Below the pieces are notes generated by a model, which had not been told where the DNA came from, searched no databases, and saw only the letters and a list, made by a program, of their open reading frames with translations. DNA of 64,000 nucleotides. Origin: Arthrobacter sp. GTDB lineage: Bacteria; Actinomycetota; Actinomycetes; Actinomycetales; Micrococcaceae. The position numbers and the translations under genes were made by a program. Positions 1-8,866 of this stretch are shown here, one piece after another. The DNA lies in contig JAPLAM010000100.1 in assembly GCA_026393275.1 (NCBI GenBank), positions 1 through 64,000 of the forward strand, in the 5' to 3' direction. Every line of letters starts with the position of its first letter. Position 1 is the first letter of the stretch.

Positions 1-78
1 CCGATAGCATGGACGAGGCTGGCTGTGGTCCCCGTACGCCACAAGCTACGAAGCCTTAACTTTGAATAGGAGACACCC

Positions 79-2085
79 GTGTCAGATGCCCAGCAGATCA
101 CCCTTCTCGTCGACGGCGAAGAGACCAAGGTGACTACCGGGACCACCGGCGCGGAACTCTTTTTTGAGCGCCGCGACGTCGTTGTGGCCCGCGTCAACGG
201 CGAGCTGAAAGACCTGGACCAGCCGCTGCCCGAGGGCGCCACCATCGAAGGTGTCACCATCGGCTCCCCGGACGGCCTCAACGTGCTGCGCCACTCCGCC
301 GCCCACGTTATGGCCCAGGCCGTGCAGCAGCTTCGCCCCGACGCCAAGCTCGGCATCGGCCCCTACATCACCGACGGCTTCTACTTCGACTTCGACGTCG
401 AGGAGCCCTTCACCCCCGAAGACCTGCGCCAGCTGGAAAAGATGATGCAAAAGATCATCAACCAGAACCAAAAGTTCGTCCGCCGCGTGGTCACCGAAGA
501 CGAGGCGCGGGAGGCGATGAAGGACGAGCCCTACAAGCTCGAACTGATTGGCCTCAAGGGCGCCGGCTCGGAGGCCGACGGCTCCAGCGTTGAGGTGGGC
601 GGCGGCGAGCTGAGCATCTACGACAACGTCGAGCGCAAGGACGGCACCACCGTCTGGTGCGACCTGTGCCGCGGCCCGCACCTGCCCAACACCAAGCTGA
701 TCTCCAACGCCTTCGCGCTGACCCGCTCCTCCGCGGCCTACTGGCGCGGCAGCGAGAAGAACAAGCAGCTGCAGCGCATCTACGGCACCGCCTGGCCCAC
801 CAAGGACGCCCTCAAGGCCTACCAGGAGCGGATCGCCGAGGCCGAGCGCCGCGACCACCGCAAGCTCGGCGCCGAGCTGGACCTGTTCTCCTTCCCGGAC
901 GAGCTGGGCTCGGGCCTGCCGGTGTTCCACCCCAAGGGCGGCATCATCCGCAAAGCCATGGAGGACTACTCCCGCCAGCGTCACGTCGACGCCGGCTACG
1001 ACTTCGTCTATACCCCGCACATCACCAAGGGCCACCTCTATGAGGTTTCCGGCCACCTGGACTGGTACCGCGAAGGCATGTTCCCGCCGATGCACATCGA
1101 CGCGGAACTGAACGAGGACGGCACCGTGCGCAAGCCCGGCCAGGACTACTACCTGAAGCCGATGAACTGCCCGATGCACAACCTGATCTTCCGCTCCCGC
1201 GGCCGGTCCTACCGTGAACTGCCGCTCCGGCTCTTCGAGTTCGGGTCCGTCTACCGCTACGAGAAGTCCGGTGTCGTGCACGGCCTCACCCGCGTCCGGG
1301 GCATGACCCAGGATGACGCCCACATCTACTGCACCCGGGAGCAGATGAAGGACGAGCTCACCAAGACGCTCAACTTCGTCCTCGGGCTGCTCAAGGACTA
1401 TGGCCTGGAGGACTTCTACCTGGAACTGTCCACCAAGGACCCGGAAAAGTCCGTGGGGTCCGACGAGGTCTGGGAGGAAGCCACCCAGACCCTCGCCGAG
1501 GTCGCCCAGGAATCCGGCCTGGAACTGGTCCCGGATCCGGGCGGAGCCGCGTTCTACGGACCGAAAATTTCCGTGCAGGCCCGCGACGCCATCGGCCGGA
1601 CCTGGCAGATGTCCACCATCCAGCTGGACTTCAACCTGCCCGAGCGGTTCGAACTTGAATTCCAGGCCGCCGACGGGACCCGCCAGCGTCCCGTCATGAT
1701 CCACCGCGCCCTCTTCGGCTCGATCGAACGTTTCATGGGCGTCCTGACCGAACACTACGCCGGAGCGTTCCCGGCGTGGCTGGCCCCGGTGCAGGTTGTC
1801 GGCATCCCGGTGGCAGAGGCGTTCAACGACTACATGTTCGACGTCGTCGGCCAGCTCAAGGCGGAAGGCATCCGTGCCGAGGTGGACATTTCCTCGGACC
1901 GCTTCCCCAAGAAGATCCGCACCGCCAGCAAGGACAAGATCCCGTTCGTGCTGATCGCCGGCGGGGACGACGCCGAGGCCGGCGCCGTGTCCTTCCGGTT
2001 CCGTGACGGCAGCCAGGACAACGGCGTGCCCGTTGCCGAAGCCGTCCGGCGGATCGTCGACGCCGTCCGCAACCGGACCAGCTAG
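79..2085 (+). CDS. thrS: Threonyl-tRNA synthetase
   Basis: Charges tRNA-Thr with threonine in the cytoplasm (class II synthetase). The 668-residue protein has the full bacterial layout: an N-terminal TGS domain (about 1-65), an editing domain with the H72-x3-H76 pair and the CDLCRGPH motif near residue 194, then the catalytic core. The core carries the MNCPMH zinc motif (Cys364) and a motif 2 region ending [11 protein letters not shown]. The C-terminal anticodon-binding domain is present. The GTG start is preceded by AGGAG at a good distance. The HIT gene follows after 14 bases, so the two are probably co-transcribed. I see no T-box leader in the 78 upstream bases, but the promoter may lie outside the window. 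Confidence 0.98.
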   Translation: MSDAQQITLLVDGEETKVTTGTTGAELFFERRDVVVARVNGELKDLDQPLPEGATIEGVTIGSPDGLNVLRHSAAHVMAQAVQQLRPDAKLGIGPYITDGFYFDFDVEEPFTPEDLRQLEKMMQKIINQNQKFVRRVVTEDEAREAMKDEPYKLELIGLKGAGSEADGSSVEVGGGELSIYDNVERKDGTTVWCDLCRGPHLPNTKLISNAFALTRSSAAYWRGSEKNKQLQRIYGTAWPTKDALKAYQERIAEAERRDHRKLGAELDLFSFPDELGSGLPVFHPKGGIIRKAMEDYSRQRHVDAGYDFVYTPHITKGHLYEVSGHLDWYREGMFPPMHIDAELNEDGTVRKPGQDYYLKPMNCPMHNLIFRSRGRSYRELPLRLFEFGSVYRYEKSGVVHGLTRVRGMTQDDAHIYCTREQMKDELTKTLNFVLGLLKDYGLEDFYLELSTKDPEKSVGSDEVWEEATQTLAEVAQESGLELVPDPGGAAFYGPKISVQARDAIGRTWQMSTIQLDFNLPERFELEFQAADGTRQRPVMIHRALFGSIERFMGVLTEHYAGAFPAWLAPVQVVGIPVAEAFNDYMFDVVGQLKAEGIRAEVDISSDRFPKKIRTASKDKIPFVLIAGGDDAEAGAVSFRFRDGSQDNGVPVAEAVRRIVDAVRNRTS

Positions 2086-2099
2086 CGGGGGAGCGGCAC

Positions 2100-2735
2100 G
2101 TGCAGGAGACCACAGGCGCTTTCCCGGGCTACCCGGGGGACGACGACGTAACCGACGACTTTGTCCTCGCCGGGGTGCCGGACGCCTTCCAGCGCCTGTG
2201 GACTCCGCACCGCATGGCCTACATCAAAGGCGGCCAGCACCAGTTCAAGAACAAGGACGACTGCCCCTTCTGCGTCGCGCCCGAGCGTCCGGACGAGGAT
2301 TCCCTGATCGTCTACCGCGGCCGGTCCTGCTACGTCGTGCTCAACCTGTATCCGTATAACCCGGGCCACCTCCTGATCTGCCCCTACCGGCATATTCCGG
2401 ACTACACGGACCTGACCGTCGACGAAACCGCGGAGTTCGCCGAACTGACGCAGACCGCCATGCGCGTGCTGCGCAAGGTCGCGAACCCGACCGGCTTCAA
2501 CCTCGGCATGAACCAGGGAGTGACCGGCGGGGCCGGCGTCGCGGGGCACCTGCACCAGCACGTGGTGCCGCGCTGGGGCGGGGACGGCAACTTCTTCCCG
2601 ATCATCGCGCAGACCAAGGCGGTCACCCAGACCCTCGGCGAAGTCCGCGAACAGGTCGCCGAGGCCTGGCCCCAGGGCAGCGACCCCAAGGAGAACACCG
2701 GGCCGATGCCAACCGGGACGACGGATGCTGAATAA
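2100..2735 (+). CDS. HIT-family nucleotide hydrolase/transferase
   Basis: Histidine-triad protein of 211 residues, of the AP4A-phosphorylase-like type that follows thrS in actinobacteria (the Rv2613c position in M. tuberculosis). The triad HLHQHVV lies at about residues 150-156, with His152 the expected nucleophile. Conserved NLYPYNPGHLLICPYRH lies upstream of it. Family members cleave or phosphorolyse dinucleoside polyphosphates; the exact substrate is not visible here. The GTG start sits 14 bases after thrS. The 3' end overlaps the next gene by 11 bases, which indicates translational coupling to the phospholipid enzyme. Confidence 0.9.
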   Translation: MQETTGAFPGYPGDDDVTDDFVLAGVPDAFQRLWTPHRMAYIKGGQHQFKNKDDCPFCVAPERPDEDSLIVYRGRSCYVVLNLYPYNPGHLLICPYRHIPDYTDLTVDETAEFAELTQTAMRVLRKVANPTGFNLGMNQGVTGGAGVAGHLHQHVVPRWGGDGNFFPIIAQTKAVTQTLGEVREQVAEAWPQGSDPKENTGPMPTGTTDAE

Positions 2736-3363
2736 GCACGCCCGCGGCTTCTTCACCGCCCTGTTCTCGCCGCTGGCCCGCTGGCTGCTGCGGATGGGCG
2801 TCTCGCCGGACGCCGTCACGATCATCGGGACCGCCGGCGTGGTGGTCGGCGCCCTCGTGCTCTACCCGCTGGGCCAGCTTTGGTGGGGGACCCTGTTTAT
2901 CACCGCGTTCATCTTCTCCGACGTCATCGACGGCATCATGGCCAGGATGCAGGAGCGCGGCGGGCGCTGGGGCAACTTCCTGGACTCCACCCTGGACCGC
3001 GTCGCCGATGGTGCGCTCTTCGCCGGCGTCGCCATCTGGTTCTTCACCGGCGGCGCCGACACCCCCATCGCCATCGCCGCCGTCGTCTGCCTCGTGCTGG
3101 GCATGGTCGTGTCCTACGCGCGGGCCAAGGCGGAAGCGCTCGGCTACCACGCGAACGTCGGCGTTGCGGAACGGGCCGAACGGCTGGTGTCGGTCCTGGT
3201 GGTCACCGGCTTCACCGGCCTCGGGCTGCCGACAGTAGTACTGTTCGCTACCCTGTGCCTGCTGGGCCTGGCCAGCTTCGTGACGGTCGTGCAGCGCATC
3301 GCCGCCGTGCACCGCCAGTCCGTCGAAGAGACCAAGGGTACGGCCACCGAACAAGCCGCCTGA
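2725..3363 (+). CDS. CDP-alcohol phosphatidyltransferase, probable phosphatidylinositol phosphate synthase
   Basis: Integral membrane enzyme of 212 residues that joins a CDP-diacylglycerol phosphatidyl group to an alcohol. The family signature D-x2-DG-x2-AR-x8-G-x3-D-x3-D is complete, with metal-binding Asp66, Asp69, Asp87 and Asp91. Several hydrophobic helices follow. Position after thrS and HIT matches pgsA1 of mycobacteria, whose product makes phosphatidylinositol phosphate; that substrate is inferred from context. The gene overlaps the HIT gene by 11 bases. In M. tuberculosis the next genes are an acyltransferase and pimA; neither is present here. Confidence 0.9.
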   Translation: MLNKHARGFFTALFSPLARWLLRMGVSPDAVTIIGTAGVVVGALVLYPLGQLWWGTLFITAFIFSDVIDGIMARMQERGGRWGNFLDSTLDRVADGALFAGVAIWFFTGGADTPIAIAAVVCLVLGMVVSYARAKAEALGYHANVGVAERAERLVSVLVVTGFTGLGLPTVVLFATLCLLGLASFVTVVQRIAAVHRQSVEETKGTATEQAA

Positions 3364-3437
3364 GCCCGGCCACAGGGAGTCTCCCGGGCGGTACCTACGT
3401 CCGGCTGATCCCGTCAGGGCGAGGGACCGTAACCGGA

Positions 3438-3467
3438 TTCAACCCGGCCGCGGAGGGGTACTAGTAT
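3438..3467 (+). promoter_or_regulatory. Possible promoter for pdxS
   Basis: TTCAAC (3438-3443) and TAGTAT (3462-3467) are separated by 18 bases, an acceptable sigma-70-type pair. It would give a leader of about 110 bases before the pdxS start. The match is moderate and is based only on sequence. Confidence 0.35.
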
Positions 3468-3496
3468 TAGCCATACCGGCCAATGGTTCCGGTAAT

Positions 3497-3524
3497 CCGG
3501 TGTGTGCGAGCCGGTGTATGCGAG
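3497..3524 (+). repeat. Imperfect 14-bp tandem repeat in the pdxS leader
   Basis: CCGGTGTGTGCGAG is followed directly by CCGGTGTATGCGAG (13 of 14 bases identical). It lies between the putative promoter and the pdxS start. No function is known. Confidence 0.7.
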
Positions 3525-3585
3525 ATTCTCATCTGCGTGCCGTCCGCGCCCCGTCGAGGTCATCTATCTACCCATAGGGGTTTTT

Positions 3586-4394
3586 GTGTCTACACCTGAT
3601 GTAAGCAACGAAGCCGGCGCGTCCGCCAAGAACGTAACGGGCAGCAGCCGCGTCAAGCGCGGCATGGCGGAGATGCTCAAGGGCGGCGTCATCATGATCC
3701 GGACATGATCGAGGCGATCATCGCCGCCGTGTCCATCCCGGTCATGGCGAAGGTCCGGATCGGCCACTTCGTCGAGGCCCAGGTCATCCAAACCCTCGGT
3801 GTGGATTACATCGACGAATCCGAGGTCCTAACCCCGGCCGACTACGCGCACCACATCGACAAGTGGAACTTCACCGTTCCCTTCGTCTGCGGCGCCACGA
3901 ACCTCGGTGAGGCCCTGCGCCGCATCAACGAGGGCGCGGCGATGATCCGGTCCAAGGGCGAGGCCGGCACGGGCGACGTTTCCAATGCCACCACCCACAT
4001 GCGCCAGATCCGTGCGGAGATCAACCGGCTCTCTGGCATGGCCGAGGACGAGCTGTACGTCGCCGCCAAGGAATTGCAGGCCCCGTACGAACTGGTCAAG
4101 GAAGTTGCCGCCACCGGCAAGCTCCCGGTGGTGCTGTTCACCGCCGGCGGCATCGCCACCCCGGCCGACGCCGCGATGATGATGCAGCTCGGCGCGGACG
4201 GTGTCTTCGTCGGCTCCGGCATCTTCAAGTCCGGCAACCCGGCCCAGCGTGCCGCCGCCGTCGTGAAGGCCACCACCTTCTTCGATGACCCGGCAGAGAT
4301 CGCCAAGGCCTCCCGCGGCCTGGGCGAAGCAATGGTGGGCATCAACGTCGACGAGATCCCGCAGCCGCACCGCCTCGCCGAGCGCGGCTGGTAA
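3586..4394 (+). pseudogene. pdxS: Pyridoxal 5'-phosphate synthase lyase subunit PdxS, disrupted by an internal out-of-frame deletion
   Basis: PdxS builds PLP from ribose 5-phosphate, glyceraldehyde 3-phosphate and ammonia delivered by PdxT. A GTG at 3586, preceded by AGGGG, opens a frame that reads into the family motif [15 protein letters not shown] and stops at 3706-3708. From about 3696 a different frame continues as DPDMIEAI then [12 protein letters not shown] and runs intact to the normal GW terminus at 4394. Compared with the B. subtilis protein, about 39 residues between GGVIM and DP are missing, a deletion of about 118 bp (3 x 39 + 1). The lost block includes the Asp after GGVIM and the AVAVMALERVPADIR strand. 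The lysines in VMAKVRIGH and further on remain. A 229-residue product from ATG 3705 is possible but would lack part of the barrel. The intact pdxT lies 7 kb away. True decay or an assembly error cannot be told apart here. Confidence 0.88.
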
Positions 4395-4441
4395 CTCGCG
4401 CTGTGGGGGCGCCGGACGGCGCTGATCCTCTGAGTGCTATT

Positions 4442-4493
4442 CCCCGCGCCTTGTTGGCAGCTTAGCTGCTGGTCGGGGCGCGGGGCCCCTTTT
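4442..4493 (+). terminator. Hairpin terminator after pdxS
   Basis: CCCCGCGCC (4442-4450) pairs perfectly with GGCGCGGGG (4477-4485). An inner GGCAGC/GCTGCT stem lies between them, and CCCCTTTTA follows. Confidence 0.7.
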
Positions 4494-4544
4494 ACGCACT
4501 CTGCCGGATCATACCGCCCTGCGCCTTGCGCTCCTGAATAGTCC

Positions 4545-4584
4545 GACGGCGGCCGGTCACCCTTTCGGGTGGCCGGCCGCCGTC
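4545..4584. terminator. Strong hairpin between convergent genes
   Basis: An 18-bp stem with a TTTC tetraloop: the arm starting GACGGCGGCC at 4545 pairs with the arm ending GCCGCCGTC at 4584, with one G-T wobble. It lies between pdxS (+) and the M3 peptidase gene (-), so it probably ends transcription from both sides. Confidence 0.75.
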
Positions 4585-4628
4585 GTTGATTCCCCCGTCG
4601 ATTTGCTCCGTAGAGGCCCTTTGAAGGG

Positions 4629-6641
4629 TTAGTCGAGGCCGCGGCGCTTGAGCAGCGGCTCGAGCCTGGCCTCACGGCCGCGGAAGACTCGGAAGGATTC
4701 CAGCGGGTCCCGGCTGTTGCCCCGGGCGAGCAGCTCGGCGCGGAAGAAGTCGCCGTTCGCCCGGTTCAGCCCGCCGTTCTCCTTGAACCATTCGACCGTC
4801 TCGGCGTCGAGCACCTCGCTCCAGATGTAGGAGTAGTAGCCTGCCGCGTACCAGCCGCCGGCAAAGATGTGCTGGAAGTAGCCGGTCCTGTAACGCGGCG
4901 GGATCAGGCTGTGGGCCACCCCGGCGGCGGCCAAGGCCTTCGCCTCGAACGCCAGCGCGTCGTCCGGGAGATCGGTGCCGTCCAGCACGTGCCAGGCCAA
5001 GTCCAGCAGGGCCGCGCCGAGGTATTCGGTGGTGCCGAAGCCCTCGCCCCACAGGGCGGCCTCGTTGAGCTTGTCCACCGCCTCCTGCGGCAGCGGCTCA
5101 CCGGTGGAGTGGTGCCGGGCGTAGTTGGCGAGCACCTCCGGCCACATGATCCACATTTCGTTGACCTGTGACGGGTACTCGACGAAGTCGCGCGGTACGG
5201 AAGTGCCGGAGAACCGCGGGTACGTGACTGCGGAGAAGAGGCCGTGCAGGGCGTGGCCAAATTCGTGGAACGTGGTCCGCAGCTCGTCCAGGGTCAGCAG
5301 CGTGGGCTCCCCGGCGGGCGGCTTGGAAATGTTGAGGTTGTTGATCACCACCGGCCGGGTGTTCAGCAGGCCGGACTGTTCCACGAGCGAGTTCATCCAG
5401 GCCCCGCCCCGCTTCGACTCCCGGGTGTAGTAATCGCCCAGGAATAGTCCCAGGTCGGTGCCGTCGGAGTTCTTGACCTCCCAGACCCGGACGTCCGGGT
5501 GGTAGCCGGCAAGGTCGGTCCGCTCATGGAAGGTGATGCCGTAGAGGGCATTGGCGGCGAAGAAGACGCCGTCGTGCAGCACCCGGTCCAGTTCGAAGTA
5601 CGGACGAAGGGCCTGTTCGTCCACGGAGTACCGTTCACGCTTGACCCGGGCCGAATAGTAGGCCCAGTCCCAGGCCTCCAGCGGGTGGCCCGCAACTTCG
5701 GCGAGGGCGTCCGCTTCGGCGTCGGCATTCCGGACGGCGGCCGGAGCGAGTCGGTTCAGCATGGCCTGCACCGCCTGGAAATCGGGGGCGGTCTGCTGGT
5801 CCACGCTGAGCTCGGCAAAGTTGGCGAAGCCGAGCAGCCCGGCCTTTTCGGCACGCAACCGCACCATGTCCTTGACCAGGTCCAGCACGTCGAGGCTGCC
5901 GCCGACGCTGCCGCGGCCGACCGACGCTTCGTAGAGCCGGCGCCGCACCTCGCGGTTCTCCAGGGCAGCCAGGGCGGGCTGGTTGCTGGGCTGGATCAGG
6001 GTGAGCAGGAACTTCCCGTCGTGTCCGGCGGTCCGCGCGGCTTCGGCGGCGCTGGCGACGTCGTCCGCAGGGAGGCCGGCGAGCTCGGCGGCGTCGTCGA
6101 GCAGCAGGGAGGCGGACTTCATGCCTTCCTTGACGCGCTGGCCGAATTCGGTTCCGAGGGTGGACAGTTCGGCGTTGATGGCCTTGAGCCGGTCCTGGCC
6201 GGAGTCGTCGAGCTGGATGCCGGACTGGCGGAACTCCTTGAGGTATTCCTCCACGAGCCGGCCGGATTCGGCGTCGAGCCGGTCGGTGTTGATGGCGGCA
6301 AAGCGCTCGAACAGCCCCCGGTTCAGGTACACGGCGTCCTGATGGGCGGAGAAGGCGGGGGAGAGCAGGGTCTCCAGTTCGCGGATCGGCTCCGAGGCGT
6401 CCGCGGACACGAGTGTGAAGAACGACGCCGACGCCCGCTGCAGCAGGTGCCCGGAACGCTCCATTGCCATCGCGGTGTTCTCGAAGGTCGCCGGCTCCGG
6501 GTCCGCCACGATGGCCTGGATCTCGGCCAGGTGTTCGGCCAGGCCGGCCTCCACGGCTTCGGCGTAGTGCTGGACCCCGATGTCCGCGAAGGGCGGCAGT
6601 CCGTACGGCAGGGTGCTGGGGCTCAAGAGGGGATTGGTCAT
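4629..6641 (-). CDS. M3-family zinc metallopeptidase (oligopeptidase A / peptidyl-dipeptidase Dcp type)
   Basis: Cytoplasmic oligopeptidase of 670 residues that cleaves short peptides. The zinc motif HEFGH is at residues 459-463, inside the family context TTFHEFGHALHGLFS. The downstream FVEYPSQVNEMW segment supplies the third zinc ligand region. The length and the start MTNPLL agree with Dcp-like enzymes, and no signal peptide is visible. A perfect inverted repeat (6636-6661) covers the start codon and the likely ribosome-binding region. The gene is divergent from the CapA-like lipoprotein gene and convergent with pdxS. It appears monocistronic. Confidence 0.93.
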   Translation of the reverse strand: MTNPLLSPSTLPYGLPPFADIGVQHYAEAVEAGLAEHLAEIQAIVADPEPATFENTAMAMERSGHLLQRASASFFTLVSADASEPIRELETLLSPAFSAHQDAVYLNRGLFERFAAINTDRLDAESGRLVEEYLKEFRQSGIQLDDSGQDRLKAINAELSTLGTEFGQRVKEGMKSASLLLDDAAELAGLPADDVASAAEAARTAGHDGKFLLTLIQPSNQPALAALENREVRRRLYEASVGRGSVGGSLDVLDLVKDMVRLRAEKAGLLGFANFAELSVDQQTAPDFQAVQAMLNRLAPAAVRNADAEADALAEVAGHPLEAWDWAYYSARVKRERYSVDEQALRPYFELDRVLHDGVFFAANALYGITFHERTDLAGYHPDVRVWEVKNSDGTDLGLFLGDYYTRESKRGGAWMNSLVEQSGLLNTRPVVINNLNISKPPAGEPTLLTLDELRTTFHEFGHALHGLFSAVTYPRFSGTSVPRDFVEYPSQVNEMWIMWPEVLANYARHHSTGEPLPQEAVDKLNEAALWGEGFGTTEYLGAALLDLAWHVLDGTDLPDDALAFEAKALAAAGVAHSLIPPRYRTGYFQHIFAGGWYAAGYYSYIWSEVLDAETVEWFKENGGLNRANGDFFRAELLARGNSRDPLESFRVFRGREARLEPLLKRRGLD

Positions 6642-6661
6642 GAAATAACTCTTTCATGACC
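6636..6661. repeat. Perfect inverted repeat over the M3 peptidase start
   Basis: GGTCATGAAA (6636-6645) and TTTCATGACC (6652-6661) are perfect 10-bp arms around a 6-base centre. On the minus-strand transcript this forms a hairpin holding the start AUG in one arm, with the purine-rich ribosome-binding region in the loop and first arm. As DNA it could instead be an operator with 16 bp between half-site centres. Confidence 0.8.
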
Positions 6662-6710
6662 GGCCCTGGTTCTCAATGAAGGGTTATGCGTGTTGTGGTT
6701 CACGCCACCG

Positions 6711-6716
6711 TACGAT
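6711..6716 (+). promoter_or_regulatory. Probable -10 element of a leaderless transcript
   Basis: TACGAT fits the actinobacterial TAnnnT -10 and ends exactly 6 bases before ATG 6723, so transcription would start at the start codon. No Shine-Dalgarno sequence precedes that ATG. I see no good -35. Confidence 0.5.
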
Positions 6717-6722
6717 GACCGC

Positions 6723-8000
6723 ATGCGAATCATCAGCTCCACGCTGCCCGGCCGGCTCCTTGCCGGCTCGGCCGCGGTGATCCTGGCGGCCTCCCTGGCG
6801 TCCTGCGGCCTTGTCGCCCGCCCGGACGCCAGCGCCTCCGGGTCCGTTCCAGCCGCAGGCAGCGCCGGGTCGGCGGCGGCCGGTGCCCCGGGCTCCACCC
6901 CGGATCCCCGGCCGTCCGGCACTCCCACGCCCACTCCCACGCCGGGGAAGGGTCCTGCCTGCGCGGCGGTACGCTGCACCTCCGTCCTCGTGACCGGAGA
7001 CATGCTGGTGCACGCCCAACTGTGGGAGCAGGCCCGAGCGGATGCCCTCGCCGCCGGCGCCAAGGGCCTGGATTTCGGGCCGCTGCTGGCGGGACAGCGC
7101 CGGTACATCGAAAAGAGCGACCTCGCGATCTGCCACCAGGAAACGCCGGTGGCCGGACCCACCGGGCCGTTCTCCGCCTACCCCTCGTTCAACGTCCCGC
7201 CGCAGATCATCACGGCGGCGCAGCAGGTGGGGTACCAGGCGTGCACCACGGCCAGCAACCACACGATCGATCGCGGCACCGCTGGGCTTGTCCGCACGCT
7301 GGATGCCCTGGACGCCGCCGGGCTGCAGCACACCGGCTCCTACCGCAGCGAAGCCGACTCCCGGGGCGTCCTGATCCTGCAGACCGCCGCCGCGAAAATC
7401 GCCGTGATCGAGGGCGCGTACGGGCTGAACGGGCAGACGCCGGAGCAGCCCTGGCAGGTGGACATGCTCGATCCCGCCGCGATGATCGCCAAGGCACGCC
7501 AGGCGAGGGCACTCGGGGCGGACATCGTCCTGGGCGTCATGCATGCCGGCGACGAGTACTCCAGCGCGCCCAACGCCGAGCAGCGCACCGTCGCGCATGC
7601 CCTGGTGGACAGCGGCCAGTTCACCATGATCTACGGCCACCACACCCACTCGGTGCTCCCGATCGAACAGTACAAGGGCACCTGGATCGTCTACGGGCTG
7701 GGCAACGGCATCACCGAACTGTCTCCGAGCTACGTGGTGAACAACGAGGGCCTGCTGGTGCGGGCCCAGTTCAGCCAGGATGCTGCCGGCACGTGGACGG
7801 CCTCGGACCTGGCCTGGGCACCGTCGGTGATCGTCCGCGGACCCTACCGCTGGTGCTCGGTCGCCTCCGATGCCCCGCAGGGTCCGTGCGCCGGGGCCGC
7901 CGCGGATGCGGCCACCCGGCTGCGGACCAGGACTGTGGTGGAATCGCTGGGTGCCGCCACGGCAGGAGCCCACGAACTGCTGATAACTAAGGAGGGGTAG
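6723..8000 (+). CDS. CapA-family lipoprotein (putative metallophosphatase-like, poly-gamma-glutamate synthesis type)
   Basis: Exported lipoprotein of 425 residues. The first 30 residues form a signal peptide (MRIISS, then a hydrophobic stretch) ending in the lipobox LASC, followed by a Ser/Pro/Thr-rich linker. The rest is a CapA/PgsA-like metallophosphatase fold: VTGDMLVHAQLW, the NHTIDRG motif, GVMHAGDEY and YGHHTHSVLP are the usual conserved points. CapA proteins are linked to capsule or poly-glutamate anchoring, but many actinobacterial members stand alone and their substrate is unknown. ATG 6723 is preferred over a GTG 11 codons upstream because it gives a clean signal peptide and fits the leaderless -10. 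The next gene starts 2 bases after the stop, its ribosome-binding site lying inside this gene. Confidence 0.87.
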   Translation: MRIISSTLPGRLLAGSAAVILAASLASCGLVARPDASASGSVPAAGSAGSAAAGAPGSTPDPRPSGTPTPTPTPGKGPACAAVRCTSVLVTGDMLVHAQLWEQARADALAAGAKGLDFGPLLAGQRRYIEKSDLAICHQETPVAGPTGPFSAYPSFNVPPQIITAAQQVGYQACTTASNHTIDRGTAGLVRTLDALDAAGLQHTGSYRSEADSRGVLILQTAAAKIAVIEGAYGLNGQTPEQPWQVDMLDPAAMIAKARQARALGADIVLGVMHAGDEYSSAPNAEQRTVAHALVDSGQFTMIYGHHTHSVLPIEQYKGTWIVYGLGNGITELSPSYVVNNEGLLVRAQFSQDAAGTWTASDLAWAPSVIVRGPYRWCSVASDAPQGPCAGAAADAATRLRTRTVVESLGAATAGAHELLITKEG

Positions 8001-8002
8001 CT

Positions 8003-8866
8003 GTGATTCCACTGGAGGGACCATTGGGCGAACGACGGCGTACCGTCACGGCGCGAGGAGCCGCGCTGGCTGTGTTCGAATACGGCCGGCAGCCCGGTCC
8101 CGGCGTGCCGACACTGCTGCTGGTGCACGGCTATCCTGACGACCACCGGGTGTTCCTTCCGGCGATCCAGGAGCTCGCGCCGACGCACCACGTGATCGCC
8201 TACGACACGCGCAACGCGGGTGCGTCCGCCGTCCTCGAAAGCCCCGGCGATTTCACCCTGGCCACGCTGGTGGACGACGTGTTTGCCGTCCTGGCCGGCG
8301 TCGGCGCCGCGGGGGTCCATCTGGTGGGCCATGACTGGGGGTCAATCCAGGGATGGGCCGCCGTGCAGGACCCCCGCGCCGCCGGGCTGATCGGCCGGTA
8401 CACGAGCATATCCGGGCCGGACCTCCGGCACTTCTCACGCTGGATGCGCTCACGGTTCCGGAACCCGCGGGCCTGGCGGCAGCTGGCCGGGCAGATACTG
8501 CGCAGCTGGTACATCGGCGGATTCCTGCTCCCGGTCCTGCCCGAGGCCGCCTGGCGGCTGTTCCTCACACGGCGCTACGAACAGGTTGCCAAGCGCGACG
8601 TCGGGAACGATCCCGTCCGCGGCCTGGCGCTGTACCGGAGCAACATCGTCGCCGGTCGAAGCTGGCCGGCTGCCGCGCGCGTGACGATACCGGTGCAAGT
8701 GGTGGTGCCGGCCAGGGATCCCTTCCTGTCCCCGGACCTGGCGGAGGGGCTCGAAGCGTGGGTCGATGACCTGACCGTCGTGAGCGTGGACAGCGGCCAC
8801 TGGTGGCCGGCGACCCGGCCCGCGGAGTTCGCGCAGCTGCTCCGGAGCAGCGAGACCGGGAAATGA
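8003..8866 (+). CDS. Alpha/beta hydrolase, epoxide-hydrolase-like
   Basis: Soluble hydrolase of 287 residues. HGYPDD (about 42-47) forms the oxyanion-hole loop. The nucleophile elbow is VGHDWGS with Asp111 in place of serine, as in epoxide hydrolases and haloalkane dehalogenases. PARDPFLSP carries a likely acid, and SGHWW near the C-terminus carries the catalytic histidine. The substrate cannot be inferred. GTG 8003 is preceded by an unusually strong AAGGAGGGG that overlaps the end of the CapA-like gene, so the two are coupled. An ATGA overlap at 8863 leads into a truncated P-loop gene remnant. Confidence 0.86.
   Translation: MIPLEGPLGERRRTVTARGAALAVFEYGRQPGPGVPTLLLVHGYPDDHRVFLPAIQELAPTHHVIAYDTRNAGASAVLESPGDFTLATLVDDVFAVLAGVGAAGVHLVGHDWGSIQGWAAVQDPRAAGLIGRYTSISGPDLRHFSRWMRSRFRNPRAWRQLAGQILRSWYIGGFLLPVLPEAAWRLFLTRRYEQVAKRDVGNDPVRGLALYRSNIVAGRSWPAAARVTIPVQVVVPARDPFLSPDLAEGLEAWVDDLTVVSVDSGHWWPATRPAEFAQLLRSSETGK

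Noticed and set aside
1..78. T-box leader for thrS
   Set aside because: No stem I, T-box or terminator features in the available bases; the region is too short to judge fully.
3502..3708. Upstream GTG start for pdxS at 3502
   Set aside because: The added 28 residues are unlike PdxS, and the GTG at 3586 has the AGGGG site.
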